Assembly: GCF_026225065.1 (NCBI RefSeq)
Contig: NZ_JAMFSB010000023.1
Span: 1-32,555, forward strand
Length of the DNA: 32,555 bases
Source of the DNA: Paraburkholderia sp.
GTDB lineage: Bacteria; Pseudomonadota; Gammaproteobacteria; Burkholderiales; Burkholderiaceae
Direction of reading: 5' to 3'
Under the pieces are notes generated by a model that was not told where the DNA came from, did not search any database, and saw only the letters and a program-made list of their open reading frames with translations. The translations under genes were made by a program, and so were the position numbers. This document shows, piece by piece, positions 15,257-22,224 of this stretch (positions within the stretch are counted from its first letter, which is position 1; each line of letters starts with the position of its first letter).

Positions 15257-16135
15257 TCAGGCCGCCTCGTACTCCACAAACAGCTGGCAGACGGCATGCT
15301 CATCTTCGCAGGCATGAAGTTGTTCACGGAACTGCTGGTCGCAAAACCGCTCGGCCACTTCCGCCAGCAGACGCAGATGCGCGGTATTGGCCCATTTCGG
15401 CACGAGCAGCACCACGATATCGCCAACCGGTTTTCCGTCCGGCGCATCGAAGGCAATCGGCGTGACCGGCCTGACGTACAGCACCATCGCCTCGCGCAGG
15501 CCCTTGATCTGGCCATGCGGAACCGCCACGCCCTGACCCAGTCCCGTCGAGCCCATAGCTTCTCGCGCGGCAAGGCCAGCGGTCACGGCGTCCGCAGGCA
15601 ACCCGTAACGTTGCTGGAAAAAGCGGCCGAGCTCGTCGAACAGCGCTTGCCGGTCCGCTACATCCAGACCGAGCAGGACATGCTCCCGCGACATCAGTTG
15701 TGCGATCGCGCTGCCGGCAAGCGCATTCTCGTCCTCGCGAGGCACTGCTGCTTCGGAAGCGTTGATGCGTGGCGGAGACTCGGCGTGCATCAAGCCACGC
15801 CAGCTCTCGGTGACCGTATCGGGGACTTCGAACAATTGGCCCAATTCCGCGGTGGGCGCCAGATGGGCAACCCGCTGGATCGCTCCATCGACTGCGGTCT
15901 TGGGCAGATAGAGAGAAAGCCGCACGCGGCCCGTTCCGGGCAGTGGCGCAACCCGGATGGTCCACGGCTGGTCGCCGCAGTCGCGAGTCAGCGCCTGGCG
16001 TAAAGGCGTGGCGTGTTGCGCGTCGAGCGTGACATGCATCATCACGTTGCGACCCGCTGTGGCGTGGGAGCGGGGTTGTACCCGGCTCTTGCCCGTTCCG
16101 AGAAGAGCCCGCAGGCTTGTCATTGGATGCGCCAT
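15257..16135 (-). CDS. PtsN-like EIIA-Ntr (PTS fructose-type EIIA) protein with extra N-terminal domain
   Basis: The C-terminal 150 residues form a PTS EIIA type 2 domain with the phosphorylation-site histidine H207 in GQGVAVPHGQIKGL and the conserved LLVPKWANTAHLRLLAEVAE helix. Such proteins take phosphate from NPr or HPr and usually regulate rather than transport. The 292-residue product is about twice the size of PtsN: residues 33-105 (HVTLDAQHATPLRQALTRDC onward) look like a separate small alpha/beta domain, perhaps ACT-like, joined by a linker. GAGG lies about eight bases upstream of the ATG at 16135. It stands alone, not beside rpoN, so it is probably a second EIIA rather than the canonical PtsN. 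Confidence 0.85.
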   Translation of the reverse strand: MAHPMTSLRALLGTGKSRVQPRSHATAGRNVMMHVTLDAQHATPLRQALTRDCGDQPWTIRVAPLPGTGRVRLSLYLPKTAVDGAIQRVAHLAPTAELGQLFEVPDTVTESWRGLMHAESPPRINASEAAVPREDENALAGSAIAQLMSREHVLLGLDVADRQALFDELGRFFQQRYGLPADAVTAGLAAREAMGSTGLGQGVAVPHGQIKGLREAMVLYVRPVTPIAFDAPDGKPVGDIVVLLVPKWANTAHLRLLAEVAERFCDQQFREQLHACEDEHAVCQLFVEYEAA

Positions 16136-16216
16136 ATCGCGCCTCGCTTCAATTGCTTGATCTCAGGCTACACGAATTGGCATTAAGCTCGCATAAAAAT
16201 TCATCGACATGGCCCA

Positions 16217-16267
16217 ACCGCTTTTCCCGTCGCGCTCAGCGCGAGCAAACGCGACCGGAAAAGCGGT
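16217..16267. terminator. Long inverted repeat, probable terminator of the 16856-16289 genes
   Basis: ACCGCTTTTCC-C-GTCGCG (16217-16234) pairs with CGCGAC-C-GGAAAAGCGGT (16250-16267): 17 of 18 positions pair, with one C-C mismatch and a 15-base loop. It begins 22 bp after the stop of the minus-strand gene at 16289 and lies upstream of the EIIA gene. No T-run follows at once. Confidence 0.65.
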
Positions 16268-16288
16268 CGAAATATCATGCCGCCTGTC

Positions 16289-16504
16289 TCAGAGGCCGAG
16301 AATGCGCCGGGCTTCGAGTTCAGCCAACGCGAGCGCAGCATCGGAGCTACGCATCGGCCGGCCACAGCCACGTCCAGTGATCTGTTGCAGCGTCTTTTCG
16401 TCACGCGTGGTGGTCACGCGAAGGGCGCCTTTGAACATCTGTCCCGGAGCGGGAAACACGCAGGCCTCTACGGTCATGTTTCCCCTGGATTGTTTGAACG
16501 TCAT
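16289..16504 (-). CDS. Small hypothetical protein, second gene of a two-gene unit
   Basis: Not recognised. Two starts compete. GTG 16561 follows the upstream stop directly (TGAGGTG) and would give 90 residues. ATG 16504 is preceded by GGGGAAT and gives 71 residues beginning MTFKQSRGNMTVEACVFPAP. I prefer the latter because the first 19 residues lack structure. The body reads as a small beta-rich segment (NMTVEACVFPAPGQMFKGAL) followed by a helix (SSDAALALAELEARRIL). It lies directly downstream of another small gene and before a strong hairpin, so the pair is one transcript. Confidence 0.55.
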   Translation of the reverse strand: MTFKQSRGNMTVEACVFPAPGQMFKGALRVTTTRDEKTLQQITGRGCGRPMRSSDAALALAELEARRILGL

Positions 16505-16562
16505 ACGATTCCCCATACTGTTGGGCGCAACGCCAGCGGGCGGCACGCCTTGCTGCTTCACC

Positions 16563-16856
16563 TCAGTGCGCCGCGCCGTTGATGGCGAGACCCGCCGGGC
16601 GTGCTTCGAAACGGTACTGAAGATGCGTCGGATAATGCGGATCCACCTCGCGCACCAGCCGGTCGATTTCCCGCCCGAGTTCGCTACAGCCTTCCACCCC
16701 GAGCAACTGGGTGGCTTTCGCGATTCCCTCGCCGAACTTCTCGACCATCAGTGCCGCCAGCGCCGGTGTTTCTACGCCTCGTGCGACGTCGCTAAGGCGA
16801 TGCTCCGCATAGCGCCGGATCTCAACGATCAACGCCTTGATCTCGTCATTTGTCAT
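16563..16856 (-). CDS. Small hypothetical helical protein, first gene of a two-gene unit
   Basis: Not recognised. ATG 16856 (MTNDEIKALIVEIRRYAEHR) is preferred; the frame stays open to 16979 but that part has no clear features. The 97-residue product is mostly predicted helix with a balanced K/R/E/D pattern (EIKALIVEIRRYAEHRLSDV, LVREVDPHYP) and looks soluble. GAGG lies about 11 bases upstream of the ATG. Its stop (TGA 16563-16565) is next to the possible GTG start of the following gene. Confidence 0.65.
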   Translation of the reverse strand: MTNDEIKALIVEIRRYAEHRLSDVARGVETPALAALMVEKFGEGIAKATQLLGVEGCSELGREIDRLVREVDPHYPTHLQYRFEARPAGLAINGAAH

Positions 16857-17151
16857 TTTTGTCAGCCTCGACTGTCGGCCGCCGCGTCGAAGTGCGGCCC
16901 GTACGACGTCATCGCCCAGTTCAGCGGCAATGACGCTCCCTACACTTAGAACTCCGAATGCCCTAACGAGTCCATACATGATGTATGTATTTCAGCACAC
17001 GCCGCGTCAAGAAGCCGCAAAACCGGACAAGGTAGCTGCAAAGATTGTGTAATGGCGCGCAGCGTGTGGAGCGCCCTACATAGCGCCACCAGACCGGACA
17101 TTCCTATCCTCTTGGAGGTTGCTTTCACGTTACCTCTCTGGCCATCAAATA

Positions 17152-17229
17152 TGAAAGACCAATGTAGTGGCAGCGAGGAGATGAAAGGCTTATGTACGCT
17201 GTTTCGGCACATCTGAAAGACTTATGTAC
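17152..17229. repeat. Three 16-bp direct repeats spaced 30-32 bp (possible mobile-element end)
   Basis: TGAAAGACCAATGTAG (17152-17167), TGAAAGGCTTATGTAC (17182-17197) and TGAAAGACTTATGTAC (17214-17229). The last two match at 15 of 16 positions. Spacing is 30 and 32 bp, close to three helical turns. Multiple internal repeats are common at the ends of IS21-like elements, but no transposase gene is present. Confidence 0.6.
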
Positions 17230-17268
17230 AAGGCTTCAAACTATCGTTGCTCTGCTGGGCGAATCATG

Positions 17269-17298
17269 TTGACTTTCGCTTGTTCGCACGCCTAAAAT
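17269..17298 (+). promoter_or_regulatory. Sigma-70-like promoter ahead of a 26-residue ORF
   Basis: TTGACT (17269-17274), an 18-bp spacer and TAAAAT (17293-17298): five of six matches at each hexamer. It is one of the best consensus promoters in the window and drives only a short ORF before a convergent gene. Confidence 0.55.
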
Positions 17299-17323
17299 CC
17301 GGGCGTCTTTACAAAAGGGGCTA

Positions 17324-17404
17324 ATGCCTTGGACTCGAGTAGTTGTCGATCTTCGAATAGTTTCGCTGCCTGACCGGCAGGACGCCCGCGCTCTCTTCAA
17401 TTAG
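17324..17404 (+). CDS. Candidate 26-residue microprotein or leader peptide
   Basis: ATG 17324 follows AAAAGGGGCTA, a good ribosome binding site, and lies 26 bp after a strong -10 hexamer. The product is MPWTRVVVDLRIVSLPDRQD plus six more residues (ARALFN), then TAG. A hairpin CTGCC/GGCAG (17366-17380) lies within the ORF, and a stronger one, CCGTCT(T)GCC with GGCAGACGG (17408-17430), directly follows the stop. It resembles no known peptide to me. The downstream gene is convergent, so it cannot be a leader for that gene. A small regulatory RNA is an alternative reading. Confidence 0.4.
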   Translation: MPWTRVVVDLRIVSLPDRQDARALFN

Positions 17405-17573
17405 CCGCCGTCTTGCCAGCAGGCAGACGGTGCGCGCCGTAGCAATACACCCCGTGCACCTTAAGCGTCATATGAACGCAGTGGTTACGCACGTCCATAT
17501 GGCACCGTGTCGCGAGCGCCAACTCGCGGCTGTGTTCGCTCGCGTCTGTTGAACCATAGGCCCGCGCGAGCGT

Positions 17574-18821
17574 TCAGGACATCCAACCCCAGACTGCGCC
17601 GACGATAGCGGCAACACTGACGAGTGCTGCCACGCCTGACACCAGCCAAAGGTAAAGACCACTCGGACGGTGTTGTCCGGAAAGCGAGGTCACGCTAAGG
17701 GCGATAAGCAGCCCGACCACTAGCGGCAACATCAGGGCGTTGACTACCTGAGCGGCGACGTTCAATGAAACGAGATTCGGCGCCAGCCAGACAAGATATG
17801 CACTGCCGGCGACCGACACGATGTACACGCCGTAAAACCATGGCGCGCCTGTGGGGCGGTCTTCGAGCGAACGCTTGTAGCCCGCGACTTCACCGAGTCC
17901 CCAGGCGAGCGACAACGAACAAACGATTGCCGCCACCATCGAGGCACCGAGCACACCCGCGCTAAACAGGAAGCGCCCAGCTTGCGGGCCGACGACCGTA
18001 GCAAGCGCGTCGCTGATCTCACCGACGCTCTCGAGCGCATGCGGTTTGCCGTCTCCCGATAGCGTCGCGGCAGCGGCGACCAGCACCGCTGCCGTCAGCA
18101 ACTGGGTGAGGACAGCGCCCAACGCGGTTTCTGCACGAGCCGCGCCGTAATCTTGTGCCGTGAGTTTTTTATCGGCGACCGCAGCCTGTTGGTAGAACAC
18201 CATCCACGGATTGAAGGTCGCACCAATCAGCGCAGCGGCCATATAACCAAACTGGCGGTTGCCAAACGGGAGACTTTTTATTTGCGCGAACGCGTTGCGG
18301 ATATCGGGGTGAGCTTTCCAGGCCACCACAAAGAACGTCAATTCGAAGGCGCCGATCAGGATGGCAGCCTTGTCGACGCGCTTGTGCGAGCCGGTCAGCA
18401 CCACGGCTATCAACGCGAGCACAGCAAGCGGTAACGTCAGGGAGCGTGACACGCCATACATTTCACCGATGCCCGCTACGCCTGTGAACTCCGTGACCAG
18501 CGAGCCGAGCACCGCAATCACGAGGCCCGCGGCGGAGATCCATGCCCACACGGGACCGAAGTTCGAGCGGATCAGTTCGCCATGGCCGCGGCCCGCGAAG
18601 ATGCCGAGCCTCACCGTGAGTTCCTGGACCATATAAAGCAACGGGATCAGGACAAGCAGCACCACCAGTAACTGTAATCCCCATTGAGCGCCTGCTTGCG
18701 CAGCGGTGACGACATTGCCGGCATCGCAATCGGCCAGCATGACAAGCAGGCCTGGCCCCCAAAGGGCAAGCCAACGCAGATTGCGGGAGGTCTTCGGCTT
18801 GGGCAGAGATGCACCGGACAT
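17574..18821 (-). CDS. Nramp-related divalent-cation transporter with non-canonical metal site
   Basis: The 415-residue membrane protein has the SLC11/Nramp fold (about 11 TM helices, starting GPGLLVMLADCDAGNVVTAA). In Mn/Fe Nramps, TM1 carries DPGN and TM6 carries MPH. Here TM1 reads DCDAGN (31-36) and TM6 reads GATFNPWMVFYQQ (200-212), so the metal-coordinating methionine aligns with asparagine and the histidine with tryptophan. Loss of that methionine is known for Nramp-related magnesium transporters (NRMT). The divergent neighbour is an MgtC-family gene, which also points to magnesium. That substrate is inference. No strong ribosome binding site is visible before the ATG at 18821. Confidence 0.88.
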   Translation of the reverse strand: MSGASLPKPKTSRNLRWLALWGPGLLVMLADCDAGNVVTAAQAGAQWGLQLLVVLLVLIPLLYMVQELTVRLGIFAGRGHGELIRSNFGPVWAWISAAGLVIAVLGSLVTEFTGVAGIGEMYGVSRSLTLPLAVLALIAVVLTGSHKRVDKAAILIGAFELTFFVVAWKAHPDIRNAFAQIKSLPFGNRQFGYMAAALIGATFNPWMVFYQQAAVADKKLTAQDYGAARAETALGAVLTQLLTAAVLVAAAATLSGDGKPHALESVGEISDALATVVGPQAGRFLFSAGVLGASMVAAIVCSLSLAWGLGEVAGYKRSLEDRPTGAPWFYGVYIVSVAGSAYLVWLAPNLVSLNVAAQVVNALMLPLVVGLLIALSVTSLSGQHRPSGLYLWLVSGVAALVSVAAIVGAVWGWMS

Positions 18822-18890
18822 GCGTTATGAAGAAAAGCAAAGGTTGAGTTGAACGAGCCCGACCGCGCTTCACGATGCGGCCTGATTTCC

Positions 18891-18908
18891 ACGCATGGGG
18901 ACATGCGT
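18891..18908. promoter_or_regulatory. Hairpin in the divergent Nramp-like/MgtC promoter region
   Basis: ACGCATG (18891-18897), loop GGGA, CATGCGT (18902-18908): a perfect 7-bp stem. It lies in the 192-bp gap between the divergent genes. It could be an operator or part of a leader RNA for the Nramp-like gene, about 70 bp upstream of its ATG. I did not recognise a known magnesium or manganese riboswitch. Confidence 0.4.
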
Positions 18909-19013
18909 GACACCGTACGATAGCAGGAGTGTGGCGAGAGTACCGAGAACGCCCCTGTCGTAGCTGATCGAGCAGGCGCTGCGCGCACCCACATACAAGA
19001 TGAACAGAGAACC

Positions 19014-19718
19014 ATGACACTCGATTTTGTTATCCGCCTGCTTGCCGCATTTTCGTGCGGCATCGCCATCGGCCTGGAGCGCCAGATGCGGCAACGCACA
19101 GCCGGGCTGCGCACCATTACGCTCGTCGCAAGCGGCGCGTGCCTGTTCGTTACGCTGGGCGTGTTGACCGGAAACGGCAGCGGGGTCACGCAAATCGCTT
19201 CGTACGTGGTGTCAGGCGTCGGCTTCCTCGGCGGCGGCGTCATCATGCGCGACAAGGGTTCGATTCAGGGCATCAATACGGCCGCGACGCTGTGGTGTGC
19301 GGCCGCAGTGGGTGTGCTCTGCGGCACCGGACACTACGGGCCGGCCCTTGCCGGGACCGCCATCGTGCTTATTACCAACACCGTGCTGCGCGAAGTGAGC
19401 CGCGCCATCAATACCGCGCCGGTGTCGGCGGCTGACCTCGTGCGCGAATATACGTTGACCGTAGTATGCCGCGAGGAGGACGAAATCCATATCCGTGCCG
19501 CGCTGTCGAATTCGATGTCGTCGACGCCGCTGTCGTTTCAGAGTCTCACGAGCCGCGACTACGAGAACGATCCGCGACGTACCGAAGTAACCGCGACGCT
19601 CAAGCTGCATCCGAAGGATCAACCCAAGCTCGAGCACATCGCCAGCCGGCTGAGCATGGAAAAAGGCGTGTCGAGCGTGAGCTGGCTGGGCCTCGAAGCG
19701 GAGCCGACACCGGAGTAA
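19014..19718 (+). CDS. MgtC/SapB-family membrane protein
   Basis: MgtC proteins are inner-membrane proteins linked to growth in low magnesium, F-ATPase control and virulence. The 234-residue product has the MgtC N-terminal membrane domain: GIAIGLERQMRQRTAGLRTI (residues 17-36), a conserved family signature, then GFLGGGVIMRDKGSIQGINT (about 72-91) and TAATLWCAAAVGVLCG. About 90 soluble residues form the C-terminal, probably ACT-like, domain (LTVVCREEDEIHIRAALSNS). Length matches full-size MgtC. It is divergent from the Nramp-related transporter. The ribosome binding site is weak (GAGAACC). Confidence 0.9.
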   Translation: MTLDFVIRLLAAFSCGIAIGLERQMRQRTAGLRTITLVASGACLFVTLGVLTGNGSGVTQIASYVVSGVGFLGGGVIMRDKGSIQGINTAATLWCAAAVGVLCGTGHYGPALAGTAIVLITNTVLREVSRAINTAPVSAADLVREYTLTVVCREEDEIHIRAALSNSMSSTPLSFQSLTSRDYENDPRRTEVTATLKLHPKDQPKLEHIASRLSMEKGVSSVSWLGLEAEPTPE

Positions 19719-19766
19719 GCATTCAGCCTCGCAAGGCACAGATGCGCTCTATCAGGCCATCCGCAC

Positions 19767-19795
19767 TTTTCCGGCGCTGATGCGCCCTCTATACT
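19767..19795 (+). promoter_or_regulatory. Candidate promoter for the GGT-like gene
   Basis: TATACT (19790-19795) matches the -10 consensus at five of six bases. TTTTCC, 17 bp upstream, is a weak -35. It lies 40 bp before the ATG at 19835. Confidence 0.4.
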
Positions 19796-19834
19796 CGGGA
19801 CACAGAACGGCGCCTCTGCCGTACCGGAGTCTCG

Positions 19835-21460
19835 ATGCACAACCCGAAACTTGCCTGCTCCAACGGCGGCATGGTCACCAGTCCGCACGAACTGGCCAGC
19901 GCTGCGGGGCTCGATGTGCTGCGCGCTGGCGGCAATGCTATCGAGGCGGCGATCGCGATCGGCGCAGCGCTAAGCGTCACCTACCCACATTTCACCGGCC
20001 TCGGCGGCGACGCATTCTGGGTGATCGGCGACCGCAACGGCCTGTTGCGCACCGTGTCGGGCATCGGTCAGGCGGCGGCCGCATTGCCTGAGTTCTCTGG
20101 CGCCATCCCTGTGCGCGGCGCCGCAGCCGCGCTAACCACGGCGGCAACCGTCGACACATGGGATCAGGTGTACGCGATAAGCCAGTCTGCATGGCAAGGC
20201 CAAACGCCCTGGTCAACGCTATTCGCAAAGGCGATCGACTACGCGTCCAACGGTTTCCGCATCACGCCCTCGCAGCACTTCTGGCAGAGCTTGCGTGCGG
20301 GTGAATTGCAGGCACTGCCTGGCTTCTCGAACACGTTTGCACCGGACGGCCGAATCCCCGCCGTCGGCGATCGCTTTGTTCAGCCCACGCTGGCACGTAG
20401 CCTCGAGCGCATCGCCCGCTTCGGTGCGCGTGAGTTTTACGAAGGCGAACTGGCCGAGCGAATCGCACGCGGCTTGCAGGAAGCTGGCTCGCCGCTGACG
20501 CAAGCCGACCTCGCAAAAACCCGCGCGCGCGACGAACCTCCGCTGCGAGTCGCCTATCGCGGCGGCGAACTGGTGAGCATGCGGCCACCTACGCAGGGCA
20601 TTACAACCTTGCAAATCATGGGCATCCTTGAACGCTTCGATCTCGGATCAATCGACGAAGGCAGTGCCGACTATTACCACCTGCTGGTGGAAGCGGTGAA
20701 GTGCGCGTTCATCGACCGGGACCGCTTCGTCTGCGATCCGGATTTCCGGACTGTACCGGTCGACGCGATGCTCGCCGATGACACGCTCGACGCCCACGCC
20801 CACTCCATCAGCATGCAAACCGCGCGTCCCTGGCCGCATGTGTTTCGTCCGGGCGACACGGTGTTTATCGGCGTCACGGATCGCGACGGCCGCAGTGTCA
20901 GCGTTCTGCAGACGGTCTACTTCGACTGGGGCAGTGGCGTTGTCGCAGGCGACACCGGGATTCTGTGGCACAACCGCGGCGCATCGTTCAGCACCGACTC
21001 CACGCATCACAATGCATTGCAACCGGGCAAGCGGCCGTTTCACACGCTTAACCCTGGCATGTATCTAAAGGATGGCCGCCCGCACCTGTTGTTCGGCACG
21101 CAAGGAGCAGACGGTCAGCCGCAAACGCTCGCTGCCGTGCTCACGCGCCTGATCGATTACGGCATGGATCCGCTCAGCGCCCTCGCCCGTCCACGCTTTT
21201 TACTCGGCAAGACCTTCTCCGATACGCGCGATGCGCTGAAGCTCGAAGAGGATGCGGGCCCCGACGTATTCGCGGCACTGGCTGCGCGCGGTCATGATGT
21301 GAGCGCCATCCCGGCTCAAAGTCCGCTTGCGGGTCATCCTGGCGCGATACGGATCGATGCCGACGGCACCGCCTACGGTGCACACGATCCGCGCAGCGAT
21401 GGCCGCGCCATGGGCGTTGAAGACGAAAACGACGACGAAGACGGTGCGCCCCGAACGTGA
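19835..21460 (+). CDS. Gamma-glutamyltransferase-family protein, HpxW (oxamate amidohydrolase)-like
   Basis: An Ntn-hydrolase of the GGT family that should cleave itself in front of a catalytic threonine. The 541-residue protein has the family N-terminus (MVTSPHELASAAGLDVLRAG, residues 13-32; LGGDAFW) and a candidate nucleophile T342 in GDTVFIGVTD. Canonical GGT has TTHYSV or TTHFSV there; the second T and the H are absent. GDTxxxGV and the later QTVYFDWGSGVV instead match the HpxW/YwrD subgroup, of which HpxW hydrolyses oxamate in Klebsiella purine breakdown. No signal peptide, so cytosolic. GGAG precedes the ATG. Neighbours are a GntR regulator and a PuuE-type deacetylase, which supports amide or ureide breakdown. 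The acidic tail (DENDDEDGAPRT) is unusual. Confidence 0.85.
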   Translation: MHNPKLACSNGGMVTSPHELASAAGLDVLRAGGNAIEAAIAIGAALSVTYPHFTGLGGDAFWVIGDRNGLLRTVSGIGQAAAALPEFSGAIPVRGAAAALTTAATVDTWDQVYAISQSAWQGQTPWSTLFAKAIDYASNGFRITPSQHFWQSLRAGELQALPGFSNTFAPDGRIPAVGDRFVQPTLARSLERIARFGAREFYEGELAERIARGLQEAGSPLTQADLAKTRARDEPPLRVAYRGGELVSMRPPTQGITTLQIMGILERFDLGSIDEGSADYYHLLVEAVKCAFIDRDRFVCDPDFRTVPVDAMLADDTLDAHAHSISMQTARPWPHVFRPGDTVFIGVTDRDGRSVSVLQTVYFDWGSGVVAGDTGILWHNRGASFSTDSTHHNALQPGKRPFHTLNPGMYLKDGRPHLLFGTQGADGQPQTLAAVLTRLIDYGMDPLSALARPRFLLGKTFSDTRDALKLEEDAGPDVFAALAARGHDVSAIPAQSPLAGHPGAIRIDADGTAYGAHDPRSDGRAMGVEDENDDEDGAPRT

Positions 21461-21486
21461 TCTGACGGCAAGCGCCCCGCGAGTAG

Positions 21487-22224
21487 TCAAGCCTCGGTCA
21501 TCCCCAGCAACTGCCCAAGGCTCTTCTCACCCGGCATGCGCGACGTTTCGATGCGCTCTTCCAGTTCGCGCAGATGCGAGGTCATACGGGCGACCGCGCC
21601 CGCTGCATCGCGCGCCTCGATGCAATCAACGATCGCCGCATGTTCGTCGTGCTCGCACGGCGCATTACCCGGCGCTTCGTACACCCCAACAATCAGCGAC
21701 GTACGCGAAATCAGCTCCGTCAGATAGTTTTGCAGAATCGAATTGCCAGCCAGCGCACCGATGCGCAGATGAAAACAGCTCGTCAGGCGGGCCCACGCCG
21801 GTTGGTCGAAGCGGTGCATTGCCTTGTGCTCCTCGGCAAGCTGTTGTCGCAGAGCCTCGATGTCGCGAGCACTGGCCTTCTCCACGGCCAGTTCCACGAG
21901 CGTGCGCTCCAGCGCGCGGCGTGCCTCGAAAATCTCGCGGGTTTCCTCGGGCGTCGGCGCAGCGATCACCGCACCCTTGTTGGGCCGCAGGACAACGATA
22001 CCGTCATACGCAAGCTTTTCGAGCACCCGCCGCACGACCGCGCGCCCCACCCCGAACAACTGGCATAGCTGCGGCTCCGGCAGCTTCGTGCCTGGCGTCA
22101 GGCGATGGTCGAGCACGCCGTCGAAGATCGACTGATAGATGCGGGCTTCCACAGCCGTATCGTCTTCGGAATCATGGTCTCTGGTCTTCTGCCCGTTGGC
22201 GGCCGCCTTCGATTTCACGGTCAT
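21487..22224 (-). CDS. GntR-family (FadR/FCD-type) transcriptional regulator
   Basis: The 245-residue protein has an N-terminal winged helix (ARIYQSIFDGVLDHRLTPGT then KLPEPQLCQLFGVGRAVVRR, about residues 27-66), with LPE..L...FGVGRAVVR typical of GntR, and a C-terminal all-helical FCD domain (FEARRALERTLVELAVEKAS; FHLRIGALAGNSIL; HDEHAAIVDCIEARDAAGAV) that binds carboxylate-type effectors. It overlaps the deacetylase gene by four bases (ATGA), so the two are one unit. It probably controls that unit and perhaps the divergent ABC importer. The N-terminal 25 residues are extra, polar and charged. Confidence 0.92.
   Translation of the reverse strand: MTVKSKAAANGQKTRDHDSEDDTAVEARIYQSIFDGVLDHRLTPGTKLPEPQLCQLFGVGRAVVRRVLEKLAYDGIVVLRPNKGAVIAAPTPEETREIFEARRALERTLVELAVEKASARDIEALRQQLAEEHKAMHRFDQPAWARLTSCFHLRIGALAGNSILQNYLTELISRTSLIVGVYEAPGNAPCEHDEHAAIVDCIEARDAAGAVARMTSHLRELEERIETSRMPGEKSLGQLLGMTEA

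Larger units (their letters stand above)
16857..17573. other. 717-bp gap with repeats, a candidate microgene and no long gene
   Basis: Contents: a near-palindrome CATACATGATGTATG (about 16975-16989), three phased direct repeats (17152-17229), a sigma-70-like promoter (17269-17298), a 26-residue ORF with ribosome binding site (17324-17404) and two hairpins. Longer open frames, such as 16946-17212 on minus, have no family features. Composition is less GC-rich than the flanks. The region may be the remains of a mobile element. Confidence 0.5.

Noticed and set aside
17152-17229. CRISPR array
   Set aside because: Only three 16-bp repeats with variable short spacers and no cas genes; repeat length and degeneracy do not fit.
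17574-18821. Annotation as a standard Mn/Fe Nramp (MntH)
   Set aside because: The DPGN and MPH sites are not intact.
18822-19013. Known magnesium or manganese riboswitch (M-box, yybP-ykoY) between Nramp-like and MgtC genes
   Set aside because: Only a simple hairpin is present; no core motif of either class could be recognised by eye.
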